From Nocardiopsis metallicus (lineage in GTDB: Bacteria; Actinomycetota; Actinomycetes; Streptosporangiales; Streptosporangiaceae): 64,000 nucleotides of DNA. Below, in pieces: positions 28,394 to 36,479 of the stretch. The notes beneath the pieces were generated by a model that had not been told where the DNA came from, ran no database searches, and worked only from the letters and a program-made list of their open reading frames with translations. How positions within the stretch are numbered: position 1 is the first letter of the stretch; each line of letters begins with the position of its first letter. Where the stretch lies: NCBI RefSeq assembly GCF_014201115.1, contig NZ_JACHDO010000001.1, positions 2,480,001 to 2,544,000 on the forward strand, in the 5' to 3' direction. The position numbers were made by a program, and so were the translations under genes.

Positions 28394-29995
28394 ATGAGTG
28401 GTTCGGCGTCGGTACCGGTCACCGCCGGGCGGGTGGCGTGGGGGACGCCCGCCGCCCGGTGGATGCTGACCGCCACGGTGCTGGGTTCGGGGATGGCGTT
28501 CCTGGACTCGACCGTCGTGACGGTGGCGCTGCCCGCCATCCAGGGCGACCTGGACACCGGGCTGGCCGGGCTCCAGTGGATCGTCAACGGCTACATGGTG
28601 ACGCTGTCCGCGCTGATCCTGCTCAGCGGTTCGCTCTCCGACAGGTTCGGCCGGGTGCGGTTGTTCATGGTCGGGGTGGCGGTGTTCGCGCTGGCCTCCG
28701 CGCTGTGCACGTTCGCGCCGACCCTGGAGTGGCTGGTCGCCGGGCGAGTGCTCCAGGGGGTGGGCGGCGCGCTGCTGACCCCGGGCAGCCTGGCCATCCT
28801 GCAGGCGGGTTTCCGTGAGGACGACCGGGCGCGGGCGATCGGCGCGTGGTCGGGGCTGACCGGTGTGGCCGCGGCGGTGGGGCCCTTCATGGGCGGCTGG
28901 CTGGTGCAGATCGGCGACTGGCGGCTGATCTTCCTGATCAACCTGCCGATCGCGGTCGTGGTGCTGCTGATCGCCTGGTTCAAGGTTCCCGAGTCCCGGG
29001 ACGTCACCGCGGCCCAGCGGTTGGACTACAGCGGCGCCCTGCTGGGGGTGGTGGCGCTGGCCGGGATCACCTACGCGCTGATCCAGTGGGGTGCGGTGGG
29101 CGGTACCCCGGCGGTGTGGACCGCCGTGGCCGTGGGTGTGCTGGCTCTGGCCGCGTTCCTGTTCGCCGAGGCGCGCAGTTCCAGCCCGATGTTGCCGCTG
29201 GGCATCTTCCGGTCCCTGCCGTTCAGCGTGACCAACGCGGCGACCGTGCTGATCTACGGTTCGCTGGGGCCGCTGCTGTTCCTGCTGGTGATCTACCTCC
29301 AGGAGGTGTCGGGCTACTCCCCGATCGCTGCCGGGGCGGCCTCTCTGCCGATCACCGTCCTGATGCTGCTGCTGTCGGCCCGCTCGGGCGAGCTGGCCGC
29401 GCGGATCGGGCCGAGGCTCCAGCTGGTGGTGGGGCCGCTGCTGCTGGCCGCCGGGTTCTGGCTACTGTCCCGGCTGACGGAGGACGCCCCCTACCTCACC
29501 GGGGTGCTGCCGGGGGTCCTGCTGGTGGCGCTGGGCCTGGCCACGACCGTGGCCCCGCTGACCGCGACGGTGCTCGCCTCGGCCCCGGAGCGGCACGCCG
29601 GGCTGGCCTCGGGGGTGAACAACACGTTCGCTCGTGGCGCGCAGCTGATCGGTGTGGCCGCGGTGCCGGTGCTGGCCGGGATCGGCGGTTCGAGCGGTGG
29701 GGCTTCGGGGGCGGACGGGGACGCCTCGGCGCTCGCCGACGGTTTCGGCACGGCGATGCTGATCCTGGTGGTGCTGTGCGTGCTCGCGTCGCTGTGCGCG
29801 TTGCTGCTGCCGCGCGGCGGGATGCCCGAGGCTGCCGAAGCGGCCGATCGCGGTTCCCCGCCGGAGGGGGCCAGCTCCCCGGAGCCGCTCGACCGGGCGC
29901 AGCCGCCGCGGTTCTGCGGTGTGTCCGGTCCTCCGCTGCGCTCCTGCCCCGGTTCGACCGCCGGAAGCGGCGCCGACGACCCGTTGAGCGAGTAG
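28394..29995 (+). CDS. MFS exporter, DHA2 (14-TM) family
   Basis: A 533-residue multidrug-type transporter. The first helix contains GSGMAFLDSTVVTVALP, the DHA2 motif; motif A is GSLSDRFGRVR and motif C-like GLTGVAAAVGPFMGGWL. About 14 membrane helices are visible, ending near residue 485, followed by a Pro/Ser-rich cytoplasmic tail. GGAAGG 7 bases before the ATG supports the start. The substrate is not predictable. It lies alone between a terminator hairpin and a convergent gene, without an adjacent TetR or MarR regulator. Confidence 0.92.
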   Translation: MSGSASVPVTAGRVAWGTPAARWMLTATVLGSGMAFLDSTVVTVALPAIQGDLDTGLAGLQWIVNGYMVTLSALILLSGSLSDRFGRVRLFMVGVAVFALASALCTFAPTLEWLVAGRVLQGVGGALLTPGSLAILQAGFREDDRARAIGAWSGLTGVAAAVGPFMGGWLVQIGDWRLIFLINLPIAVVVLLIAWFKVPESRDVTAAQRLDYSGALLGVVALAGITYALIQWGAVGGTPAVWTAVAVGVLALAAFLFAEARSSSPMLPLGIFRSLPFSVTNAATVLIYGSLGPLLFLLVIYLQEVSGYSPIAAGAASLPITVLMLLLSARSGELAARIGPRLQLVVGPLLLAAGFWLLSRLTEDAPYLTGVLPGVLLVALGLATTVAPLTATVLASAPERHAGLASGVNNTFARGAQLIGVAAVPVLAGIGGSSGGASGADGDASALADGFGTAMLILVVLCVLASLCALLLPRGGMPEAAEAADRGSPPEGASSPEPLDRAQPPRFCGVSGPPLRSCPGSTAGSGADDPLSE

Positions 29996-30003
29996 GGGGC
30001 CGG

Positions 30004-30300
30004 TCAGCTCTCGTAGCCCTCCGGGGGGCGATCGTTGACGGCGTTGGGGTCGGAGACCACGTTCAGCGCCTCCTCCTCGGCGCTGCGGTCACCACCCCAG
30101 CGCTGCCGGGGGATGGCGCGGCCCAGCCGCTCGGCGCGCACTCCGTCGTTGATGCCGAGCCGTCCCCGGCTGTCTTCGTCGACGAAGTCGTAGCTGAGGA
30201 TGTTGTGGTCGGGGTCAAGGACCCGCTCTCGTTGGGCGACCTCACTCGCCTGGGGGTCGTCCCCCAGGTCCAGGTCCACCTCGTAGGGCTGTTCGGTCAC
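30004..30300 (-). CDS. DUF5709-like acidic protein, copy 1
   Basis: A 98-residue, highly acidic protein starting VTEQPYEVDLDLGDDPQASEV and ending near NDRPPEGYES. It is a paralogue of the gene at 30461-30727: both share the EQPY-VD-D-GDDP/EDP start and a central DEDSRGRLG/EDESSASERG block. Proteins of this kind in actinomycetes are annotated DUF5709, without known function; low hydrophobicity suggests disorder. The GTG at 30300 has the strong site AAAGGAGG upstream, which decides against an upstream in-frame start at 30351. Confidence 0.72.
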   Translation of the reverse strand: MTEQPYEVDLDLGDDPQASEVAQRERVLDPDHNILSYDFVDEDSRGRLGINDGVRAERLGRAIPRQRWGGDRSAEEEALNVVSDPNAVNDRPPEGYES

Positions 30301-30418
30301 TGTGTCCGCCTCCTTTCCCAGGATCTTCCCCGCTTTGACCTCGATGATCACTCAATTCCGCGCTCCAACGAAGAAACTTGTGCCTTTGTGAAGAACGTTC
30401 GGGACGGAGACGGGAAAA

Positions 30419-30446
30419 GGACCCCGGGGCTGGCGCCCCGGGGTCC
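30419..30446 (-). terminator. Hairpin after second DUF5709 gene
   Basis: Perfect 12-bp arms GGACCCCGGGGC and GCCCCGGGGTCC with a 4-base loop, 14 bases downstream of the stop of the 30461-30727 gene on the minus strand. Confidence 0.65.
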
Positions 30447-30460
30447 TCGCGGTGTTCGGT

Positions 30461-30727
30461 TCAGGCTTGGTCGGACTCGTCCACCTCGTGGATCGCCTCG
30501 CTCTCCGCGCCGGGGGCGTCGATGTCGAAGTCCTCACGCGGGATGACATCGTCGCGTTCCTCCCGGACCTCCTGGTCGATGCCCCGCTCGCTGGCGGAGC
30601 TCTCGTCCTCGAAGGTGTAGCCGTAGACCGGCGCGTCCGGGTTCTGGCGGCTCTCCGCCAGGGCGATCTCGCTCTCCTCGGGGTCCTCCCCCATGTCGGC
30701 GTCGACGTCGTAGGGCTGTTCGGACAT
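30461..30727 (-). CDS. DUF5709-like acidic protein, copy 2
   Basis: An 88-residue acidic protein beginning MSEQPYDVDADMGEDPEES and rich in Glu and Asp (IPREDFDIDAPGAESEA). It is the tandem paralogue of the gene at 30004-30300 and has its own terminator hairpin, so the two are separate transcription units. The ATG at 30727 is preceded by GAGGGG. Function unknown. Confidence 0.72.
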   Translation of the reverse strand: MSEQPYDVDADMGEDPEESEIALAESRQNPDAPVYGYTFEDESSASERGIDQEVREERDDVIPREDFDIDAPGAESEAIHEVDESDQA

Positions 30728-30840
30728 GTGGTCCCCCTCGCTCGCTGGCCTGACACTCGCATGATCGCAGTTCAGGGGCGGCGGACGAAAGGGGACACGG
30801 CTCCGGGGAGAGGATGGCGCGAACCCGGGTCCGGTCCGGG

Positions 30841-31659
30841 TCAGCGGCGGGCGTTCTCCGCGCGGCGCAGGCGCAGCGGGCGCAGCGCCGCCTCCAGGGC
30901 GACCGCGCCGTCGAGTTTGCTCTGGCCGACCAGCCGGTCCTCGAAGTGGATGGGGATCTCCATGATCTTCTGGCCGCGGCGGAAGGCCCGGTAGTGCATC
31001 TCGACCTGGAAGGCGTAACCGGTGCTCTCGATGCTGGCCAGGTCCAGCACCTCCAGGGCCGAGGCCCGCCAAATCTTGAAACCGGCGGTGACGTCCTGGA
31101 CCGGGATGGACAGGACCGTCTTGACGTAGGTGTTGGCCCACCCGCTCAGCAGGCGGCGGCGCAGTCCCCACGCCGCGGAGAGGCTGCCGCCGGGCACGTA
31201 GCGGCTGCCGATGACCACGCCGGCGTTGGTGGAGTGCAGGGTGCCCAGCAGCTGGGGTACGTAGCCCACCGGATGGCTGAGGTCGGCGTCCATCTGCACC
31301 ACGTGGTCGGCGCCGTCGGCCAGGGCCCGGGTCATGCCCTCCACGTAGGCGCGGCCGAGGCCGTCCTTGCGGGTGCGGTGGACCACCGAGAGTCGTCCGG
31401 GGTGTTCCACGGCGAGCTTGTCGGCGATCTCCCCGGTGCCGTCCGGTGAGTTGTCGTCCACCACCACGATCCGCAGCCGAGGCAGGTCCAACGCCATGAG
31501 CTGGGCCACCAGGACGGGCAGGTTCCCGGCCTCGTCGTAGGTGGGCACCACCACGGTCAGCGCCGAGCTCCGCCAGGGCTCGGGCAGCGCCACCGGCTCG
31601 GGGGTGATCCGCACCGGGGCGGCGGAGGCGTGCTCCGGGGGCGTCGGTTGGGAGGGCAT
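30841..31659 (-). CDS. Polyprenol-phosphate mannosyltransferase-like GT2 (Ppm1/DPM type)
   Basis: A 272-residue family 2 glycosyltransferase. Motifs: VVVPTYDEAGNLPVL, VVDDNSPDGTGEIAD, VQMDADLSHPVG (DxD-like) and GSRYVPGGS, all typical of dolichol/polyprenol-phosphate mannose synthases; there is no C-terminal membrane domain. It should transfer mannose (or another hexose) from a nucleotide sugar to polyprenyl phosphate, feeding lipoglycan or protein glycosylation. The ATG at 31659 has AGGAG 9 bases upstream; the longer frame to 31791 covers the promoter motif of site B and is rejected. Confidence 0.88.
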   Translation of the reverse strand: MPSQPTPPEHASAAPVRITPEPVALPEPWRSSALTVVVPTYDEAGNLPVLVAQLMALDLPRLRIVVVDDNSPDGTGEIADKLAVEHPGRLSVVHRTRKDGLGRAYVEGMTRALADGADHVVQMDADLSHPVGYVPQLLGTLHSTNAGVVIGSRYVPGGSLSAAWGLRRRLLSGWANTYVKTVLSIPVQDVTAGFKIWRASALEVLDLASIESTGYAFQVEMHYRAFRRGQKIMEIPIHFEDRLVGQSKLDGAVALEAALRPLRLRRAENARR

Positions 31660-31737
31660 GCGCGGCGGCTCCTGAGTACGTGGACGTCGGTGCTGGACTG
31701 CGGTGGAGGGGTACGGGGGGGGGTGACGGGGGTTCGG

Positions 31738-31749
31738 TACTGGCGAGTA
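31738..31749 (-). promoter_or_regulatory. Shared operator-like motif, site B (glycosyltransferase)
   Basis: TACTGGCGAGTA, a 4-4-4 inverted repeat (TACT/AGTA arms), about 80 bases upstream of the glycosyltransferase start. The 12 bases are identical to sites C and D. Confidence 0.55.
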
Positions 31750-31867
31750 GGGGGTGTGTACAGGATCACGCATAAGGTGCTCACCGCACAATAGGCGTGA
31801 AGGGTAGGGTACGCGCTCCTCCCACAGCCAAGCGGTGGAACGCGCCTGCCGGACCGACCCGCACCGG

Positions 31868-32674
31868 TCACTGGCCGCGTGCGTCGGCGACCACGGCGAC
31901 GTGGACCAAGGCGCCGGCCTCCTCCAGGGTCATCAGGACCTCGGGGTCGGCGCTGCTGTCGGTGACCAGGTGGGCGATCTCCTCGGGGGCGACGGTGGGC
32001 ACCATGGTGTCGGCGCCGACCTTGGTGTGGTCGGCCAGCACGATGGTCTCCTCGGCGCAGGCGGACAGGGCCCGGTCGACACCGGCCACCGCGGGGTTGG
32101 GGGTGCTCAGGCCGCGGTCGGCGCTGACGCCGTTGCCCGACAGGAAGGCGCGGTTGACCCGCAGCCCCGTCAGAGAGGCTTCGGCGGCCGCTCCGACCAG
32201 GGCCCGCATGGGCGCGTGCAGGGTACCGCCGGTCATCATGACCTCGACCCCCGCGGCCCCGGCCAGGACGTCGGCCACCCGCAGGGAGTTGGTGACCACG
32301 GTGAGGTCGCCGTGGCCCAGGAGCGCCCGGGCGAAGGCCTCGGCCGTGCTGCCGGGGCCGATGGTGACAGCGTCTCCGGGGCGGACCAGGCGGGCGGCGG
32401 TGGTCGCGATCGCGGCCTTCTCCGCGGCGCACTGGCCGCTCTTGCCGGTGTAGCTCTGTTCGTGGCCGATCCGGCCGGGCAGTGCGGCACCGCCCCGGCG
32501 GCGGTCCAGCAGCCCTTCGGCCTCCATCGCGCGTACGTCACGGCGGACCGTGACCTCCGAGGCACGCACCTTGGCGGCGATGTCCCGCAGGGACATGCTG
32601 CCGTTGGCCCGCACCAGTTCCAGGATGCGCTCCCGGCGCTCGGCGGCGAACGCCGGACGGCTCTCCTCGGCCAT
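31868..32674 (-). CDS. DeoR-family transcriptional regulator
   Basis: A 268-residue regulator with the DeoR N-terminal HTH (RRERILELVRANGSMSLRDIAAKV, split by the turn ... EVTVRRDVRAMEAEGLL) and the C-terminal sugar-phosphate sensor fold with TIGPGSTAEAF and LADHTKVG. DeoR proteins usually repress nearby carbohydrate genes in response to phosphorylated sugars, yet no sugar operon is adjacent; the target is unknown. ATG at 32674. It is followed by about 200 bases to the glycosyltransferase gene. Confidence 0.9.
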   Translation of the reverse strand: MAEESRPAFAAERRERILELVRANGSMSLRDIAAKVRASEVTVRRDVRAMEAEGLLDRRRGGAALPGRIGHEQSYTGKSGQCAAEKAAIATTAARLVRPGDAVTIGPGSTAEAFARALLGHGDLTVVTNSLRVADVLAGAAGVEVMMTGGTLHAPMRALVGAAAEASLTGLRVNRAFLSGNGVSADRGLSTPNPAVAGVDRALSACAEETIVLADHTKVGADTMVPTVAPEEIAHLVTDSSADPEVLMTLEEAGALVHVAVVADARGQ

Positions 32675-32728
32675 GGGTACAGGCCCACCCTTTCCGTGTG
32701 TGACGCACGGCAGGGGAACCGCGCCGTC

Positions 32729-32863
32729 CTAGAGTACGGACCGGTCCTCGGTGGACGATGCGTCGGTCTGCGGCTTCTCCGTCAGGAGGGTCACCAGGAT
32801 GACCGCGGTAAGGGCCACGAGGCCGATGAGCGCTCCGGCGCCGAACAACATGACGACAGACAT
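32729..32863 (-). CDS. 44-residue single-pass membrane protein
   Basis: A small gene with ATG and a good ribosome binding site (GGAGG 5 bases upstream). The product starts MSVVMLFGAGALIGLVAL and continues hydrophobic to about residue 27, followed by a polar tail TEKPQTDASSTEDRSVL. This is the layout of a bitopic small membrane protein with a cytoplasmic or external charged tail. No family is recognised. It stands 54 bases upstream of the DeoR gene on the same strand and may share its transcript. Confidence 0.6.
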   Translation of the reverse strand: MSVVMLFGAGALIGLVALTAVILVTLLTEKPQTDASSTEDRSVL

Positions 32864-32965
32864 CTGAGCCTCCAAGGGGGCGGGCTGACCTGCCACTTAC
32901 CGAATGCCCCGTTTCACCGCGGCTCACACCACCGATCCCCCGCAAAGATCAGCCACAATGGGGGC

Positions 32966-33760
32966 ATGACCCTCAGCCCCGCGCCCCTCGAGTCCACGGT
33001 GTGGTGGGCCCATACCTCCGCCGCGAGCGAACGTCTGCTGCGCCTGTTGGACAGCGAGGAACTCGCCCGCCAGTCCCGGTTCCGGCTCCAAGCCGACCGC
33101 GACCGCCACCTCCTGGGGCGTTCGCTGGCCCGCCTGGCACTGGCCGAACTCACCGGCTGCGCTCCAGAGAAGGTCACCTTCGACCTTCGCTGCCGTTCGT
33201 GCGAGGAGAAGTCGCGGACCGGCGCGGACGGGCACCCGGAACAGGGTTCGGGGACGGGTGAGCGGGCACCCCACGGCAAGCCGGTACCCACCGGGGCCGC
33301 CCGGGGGTGGGAGATCTCGGTGAGCCACTCAGGTGAGTGGGTGGCCCTGGCGCTGGCCCGCGAGGTGCCGGTCGGTGTGGACGTGGAGCGGATCTCCGAC
33401 GCCCGTGACCTGGACGGTCTGGCCGGGTACACGCTGGCCGACGCCGAGCACGAGCAGTGGCGCGCCCTGCCCGAGCCGGGCCGAGCCGGAGCGTTCTTCG
33501 GCTACTGGGCGCGCAAGGAGGCCCTGCTCAAGGCGACCGGCCTGGGCCTGTCCGGGGGGCTGCGCAGGGTCTCGGTCAGTCCCCCGCACACCGAGGCGCG
33601 GCTGCTGTCCTGGGAGGGCGGCGGCGGACCCGGTGCCGCGTGGCTGTCGGACCTGGACCGGGGCCAGGAGTACCGTTCGGCGCTGGCGGTGCTGACCGAC
33701 CGCCCGGTGGAGCTGGCGGTGCACTCCCCTGAGCGCACCGCAGACCTCCTGCGCGGTTAG
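32966..33760 (+). CDS. 4'-phosphopantetheinyl transferase (Sfp type)
   Basis: A 264-residue PPTase. The signature motifs are SVSHSGEWVALAL (P1-like), VGVDVERI (Mg-binding Asp) and WARKEALLKATGLGL. An unusual feature is a long insertion of about 30 residues rich in Gly, Arg and Pro between residues 75 and 110. It would activate carrier-protein domains of fatty-acid, polyketide or peptide synthases by attaching phosphopantetheine from CoA. CACAAT stands 6 bases before the ATG, suggesting a leaderless transcript. The stop overlaps that of the convergent acyl-CoA dehydrogenase gene by 3 bases. Confidence 0.88.
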   Translation: MTLSPAPLESTVWWAHTSAASERLLRLLDSEELARQSRFRLQADRDRHLLGRSLARLALAELTGCAPEKVTFDLRCRSCEEKSRTGADGHPEQGSGTGERAPHGKPVPTGAARGWEISVSHSGEWVALALAREVPVGVDVERISDARDLDGLAGYTLADAEHEQWRALPEPGRAGAFFGYWARKEALLKATGLGLSGGLRRVSVSPPHTEARLLSWEGGGGPGAAWLSDLDRGQEYRSALAVLTDRPVELAVHSPERTADLLRG

Positions 33761-34911
33761 CCCTCCTTGGCCAGGTGGCGGCTGATGACCAGGCGCTGCA
33801 CCTGGTTGGTGCCCTCCACGATCTGCAGGACCTTGGCCTCGCGCATGTAGCGCTCGACGGGGAAGTCCCGGGTGTAGCCGTAGCCGCCGAAGACCTGGAC
33901 GGCGTCGGTGGCGACCTTCATAGCGGTGTCGGAGGCCAGGAGCTTGGCCATGGCGGCCTGCTTGCTGAACGGGCGCCCGGCGTCGCGCAGGCGGGCGGCG
34001 GACAGGTAGAGCTCGCGGGAGGCCGCGATCTGGGTGGCCATGTCGGCGAGCATGAAGCCCAGCCCCTGGAAGTCACCGATGGCGCTGCCGAACTGGCGGC
34101 GTTGGCGGGAGTAGGCGAGGGCGGCGTCCAGGGCGGCCTGGGCCAGGCCCACGGCGCAGGCGGCGATGCCCAGGCGACCGGAGTCCAGTGCGGACAGGGC
34201 GATCCCGAAGCCCCGGCCCTCCTCCCCCACCAGGGCGTCCGCATCGAGCTCGACGTCGTCGAAGAGCACCCCGGCGGTGGGTGAGGAGCGCATGCCCATC
34301 TTGTGTTCGGGCGCGGCCGAACCCAGACCCGGTGTGTCCGCCGGAACGTGGAAGCAGCTGATACCGCGGGCGCCCGAGTCCGGAGCGCCGGTCCGGGCGA
34401 AGAGCGCGTAGTAGTCGGCCTGTCCCCCATGGGTGATCCACGCCTTGGCACCGTTGACCCGGTAACCGGAATCGGTGCGCTCGGCGCGGGTGGCCAGGGC
34501 GGCGGCGTCGGATCCCGAGGCGGTCTCGGACAGGCAGTAGGCGCCCAGGAGTTCACCGCCGACCATGGCGGGCAGGTGGGCGGCCTTCTGCTCGGCGGTG
34601 CCGAAGGCGGCCAGCGGGTAGCAGGAGAGGGTGTGGACGCTGACGCCCAGGCCTACCGCGAGCCAGCCGCGGGCGAGCTCCTCCACGACCTGGAGGTAGA
34701 CCTCGTAGGGCTGTTCGCCGCCGCCGTACTCGCCCGGATAGGGCAGTCCGAGCAGTCCGGCCTCGCCCAGGGTGGCGAACACGTCGCGGGGGAAGACGGA
34801 GTTCTCCTCGTCCCCGGCCGCACGCGGGGCGATCTCCTTGTCCACGATCTCCCCGGTCAGCTCCAGGAGCTGTTCGGCCTCGGGTGTGTGCAGTGTGCGT
34901 TCGACCGCCAT
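33757..34911 (-). CDS. Acyl-CoA dehydrogenase
   Basis: A 384-residue FAD-dependent acyl-CoA dehydrogenase, full length. It has AYCLSETASGSDAAAL (substrate/FAD loop), YRVNGAKAWITHGG, RRQFGSAIGDFQG and the C-terminal VFGGYGYTRDFPVERYMREAK followed by LQIVEGTNQVQR, where the Glu is the usual catalytic base. Chain-length specificity is undetermined (short to medium, or branched). ATG at 34911 has GGGAGAGG upstream. An 18-bp palindrome 69 bases upstream resembles a TetR-family operator. The divergent LysR gene is its only regulatory neighbour. Confidence 0.92.
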   Translation of the reverse strand: MAVERTLHTPEAEQLLELTGEIVDKEIAPRAAGDEENSVFPRDVFATLGEAGLLGLPYPGEYGGGEQPYEVYLQVVEELARGWLAVGLGVSVHTLSCYPLAAFGTAEQKAAHLPAMVGGELLGAYCLSETASGSDAAALATRAERTDSGYRVNGAKAWITHGGQADYYALFARTGAPDSGARGISCFHVPADTPGLGSAAPEHKMGMRSSPTAGVLFDDVELDADALVGEEGRGFGIALSALDSGRLGIAACAVGLAQAALDAALAYSRQRRQFGSAIGDFQGLGFMLADMATQIAASRELYLSAARLRDAGRPFSKQAAMAKLLASDTAMKVATDAVQVFGGYGYTRDFPVERYMREAKVLQIVEGTNQVQRLVISRHLAKEG

Positions 34912-34979
34912 GACCTCTCCCACGGTTGCGCGCCCAGGTGCGCCTCGGACCGACTGGCATCGCGGGGTCGCCGCGAATT

Positions 34980-34997
34980 TAGTAGGTCGTCCAACTA
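34980..34997. promoter_or_regulatory. 18-bp TetR-like operator between acyl-CoA dehydrogenase and LysR genes
   Basis: TAGTAGGTCGTCCAACTA: 7 of 9 base pairs are symmetric around the centre (TAGT.GG.CG.CC.ACTA). It is in an AT-richer patch suitable for a promoter 69 bases before the dehydrogenase start. Confidence 0.5.
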
Positions 34998-35143
34998 TAT
35001 GGTGACGCACGGCACCTTATCCCAATGTGCCGTGCCGGACACCAACCAGGTGGCCCGGAACCCGGATCCCCTGAACACGGAAGCCCGTCGTGCGGGTTCG
35101 CGCTGCACAGGGTGTGCAACGCGTCCGTTCTGGCCCGCGCGTC

Positions 35144-35173
35144 TGTACACGGGGGGTGTCCGCGCCTTAGATT
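35144..35173 (+). promoter_or_regulatory. Promoter of the LysR gene, probably leaderless
   Basis: TGTACA (-35), 18 bases, TAGATT (-10), then 6 bases to the ATG at 35180. With a start point about 7 bases after the -10, transcription would begin at the start codon itself; no ribosome binding site is visible. Confidence 0.55.
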
Positions 35174-35179
35174 CCACGC

Positions 35180-36100
35180 ATGGACCTCGAACTCCGCCAC
35201 CTTCGAACGATCTGCCTGCTGGCCGATACCGGCAGCGTGACCAAGGCGGCCGCGGCGCTGTCCACGTCACAGCCTGCCCTGACGACCCAGCTACAGCGGA
35301 TCGAACGCGAGGTGGGCGGACCCCTGTTTCATCGGGGGCGCTCGGGGGTGCGGCCGACCGAACTCGGCGAGTTCGTCCTCGTCCGGGCGCGCGGGGTCCT
35401 GCTGTCCATGGATGATCTGCTGAACGACATCACGGCGCGCGGGGCCTCCCCCAGTACTCTGCGCGTGGGCGGAGTCGGGCCGCTCACCGTGGAGCTGTCC
35501 GCGCGTCTTCCGGAGATCTTCCCGAACGTTCCGGTGCATGTGCGCACGGAGTACTCGCCCAAACTGGTGACCGACCTTGTGCGGGCCGGAAGGCTGGACC
35601 TGGGCACGACCATGGATTACGTGGATCGTGACCTTCCCTCGGATGGGCCGCTCGCCTGGGCGATGCTCGCCGTGGATCCGCTGCACGTGGCCCTCTGGGA
35701 GGAGCACCCGATGGCGGAGAAGCCGTTCATCCAACTGGAGGACCTGGCTGAGTCGCCGTGGGCGCTGACTCCCCCGGATGGGACCGGCTGGCCCGAGTGT
35801 TTCTATTTGGCGTGTCAGAGGGCGGGATTCAGTCCGCAGGTGCCGTACCGGCTTTACGAGAGGTCGGAGATCCGGGACCTGATCGCCGATCGCCGAGCGA
35901 TCGCCCCCTGCCAGGCCGATTTCGACGCGGGTAAGGGTGTCGTGGTCCGACAGCTGGATGGAGCCCCGATACAGCTCAGGCATCTCCTGGTGTGGAGACG
36001 CGACAGCACCGTGCACCAGGCATCCGCACGTATCGCTCGCCTGGCCCGCGAGCTGCTCAACAGAGGTGAGTTGAAGGAGGCCCCCACTCCAACCGAGTGA
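35180..36100 (+). CDS. LysR-family transcriptional regulator
   Basis: A 306-residue LysR protein. The HTH is LRHLRTICLLADTGSVTKAAAALSTSQPALTTQLQRIE (here in two parts: ADTGSVTKAAAALSTSQPAL and TTQLQRIEREVGGPLF), followed by a periplasmic-binding-like effector domain. The ligand is unknown. It is divergent from the acyl-CoA dehydrogenase gene and might control it, although the palindrome between them looks more TetR-like. Codon use in its 3' half is slightly less GC-biased than in its neighbours. Confidence 0.92.
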   Translation: MDLELRHLRTICLLADTGSVTKAAAALSTSQPALTTQLQRIEREVGGPLFHRGRSGVRPTELGEFVLVRARGVLLSMDDLLNDITARGASPSTLRVGGVGPLTVELSARLPEIFPNVPVHVRTEYSPKLVTDLVRAGRLDLGTTMDYVDRDLPSDGPLAWAMLAVDPLHVALWEEHPMAEKPFIQLEDLAESPWALTPPDGTGWPECFYLACQRAGFSPQVPYRLYERSEIRDLIADRRAIAPCQADFDAGKGVVVRQLDGAPIQLRHLLVWRRDSTVHQASARIARLARELLNRGELKEAPTPTE

Positions 36101-36132
36101 GGGCCCACAGCTTGAGGGGATGAGGGCTGAGG

Positions 36133-36312
36133 TCAGCGCGCCGCGCGAGCCTCAGCCATCAGCAGCGCATGCCATTCAGCAGAGGGGAAAGACAGCGTCG
36201 CCGCACCCCGGTTCTGGGTATCGCGCACATCCGCGCCGCTGGGGGTTTCACGTGCTTCGACGCAGTGCCCCCCATCGTGGGAGTAGCTCGACTTGTGCCA
36301 GCTGCCCGTCAT
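36133..36312 (-). CDS. DUF397 protein, distal copy
   Basis: A 59-residue DUF397 protein: WHKSSYSHDGGHCVEARE, GADVRDTQNR and LSFPSAEWHALL are the family pattern. The ATG overlaps the stop of the preceding DUF397 gene (ATGA). Such small proteins accompany XRE regulators in actinomycetes (WhiJ-like loci) and probably modulate them; mechanism unproven. Confidence 0.85.
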   Translation of the reverse strand: MTGSWHKSSYSHDGGHCVEARETPSGADVRDTQNRGAATLSFPSAEWHALLMAEARAAR

Positions 36313-36479
36313 CGGACCAGCCCTTCCACGAGCGCGCGCCACTCGGCAGCGGGGAACGACAGGTGGCCCGCTTCGCGGTTGACCGTGTCCCGCACGTCCG
36401 CGCCCGACTCGTGCTCCCGGACCTCGACACACTGAGAACCCGAGTCGCTGTAACTGGACTTGTGCCAACCGTTGGACAC
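36309..36479 (-). CDS. DUF397 protein, proximal copy
   Basis: A 56-residue DUF397 protein beginning VSNGWHKSSYSDSGSQCVE and containing GADVRDTVNR and LSFPAAEWRALVEG. The GTG start shares its first base with the stop of the XRE gene (TAGTG), and its own stop overlaps the next DUF397 start by 4 bases, so the three genes are tightly coupled. Confidence 0.85.
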   Translation of the reverse strand: MSNGWHKSSYSDSGSQCVEVREHESGADVRDTVNREAGHLSFPAAEWRALVEGLVR

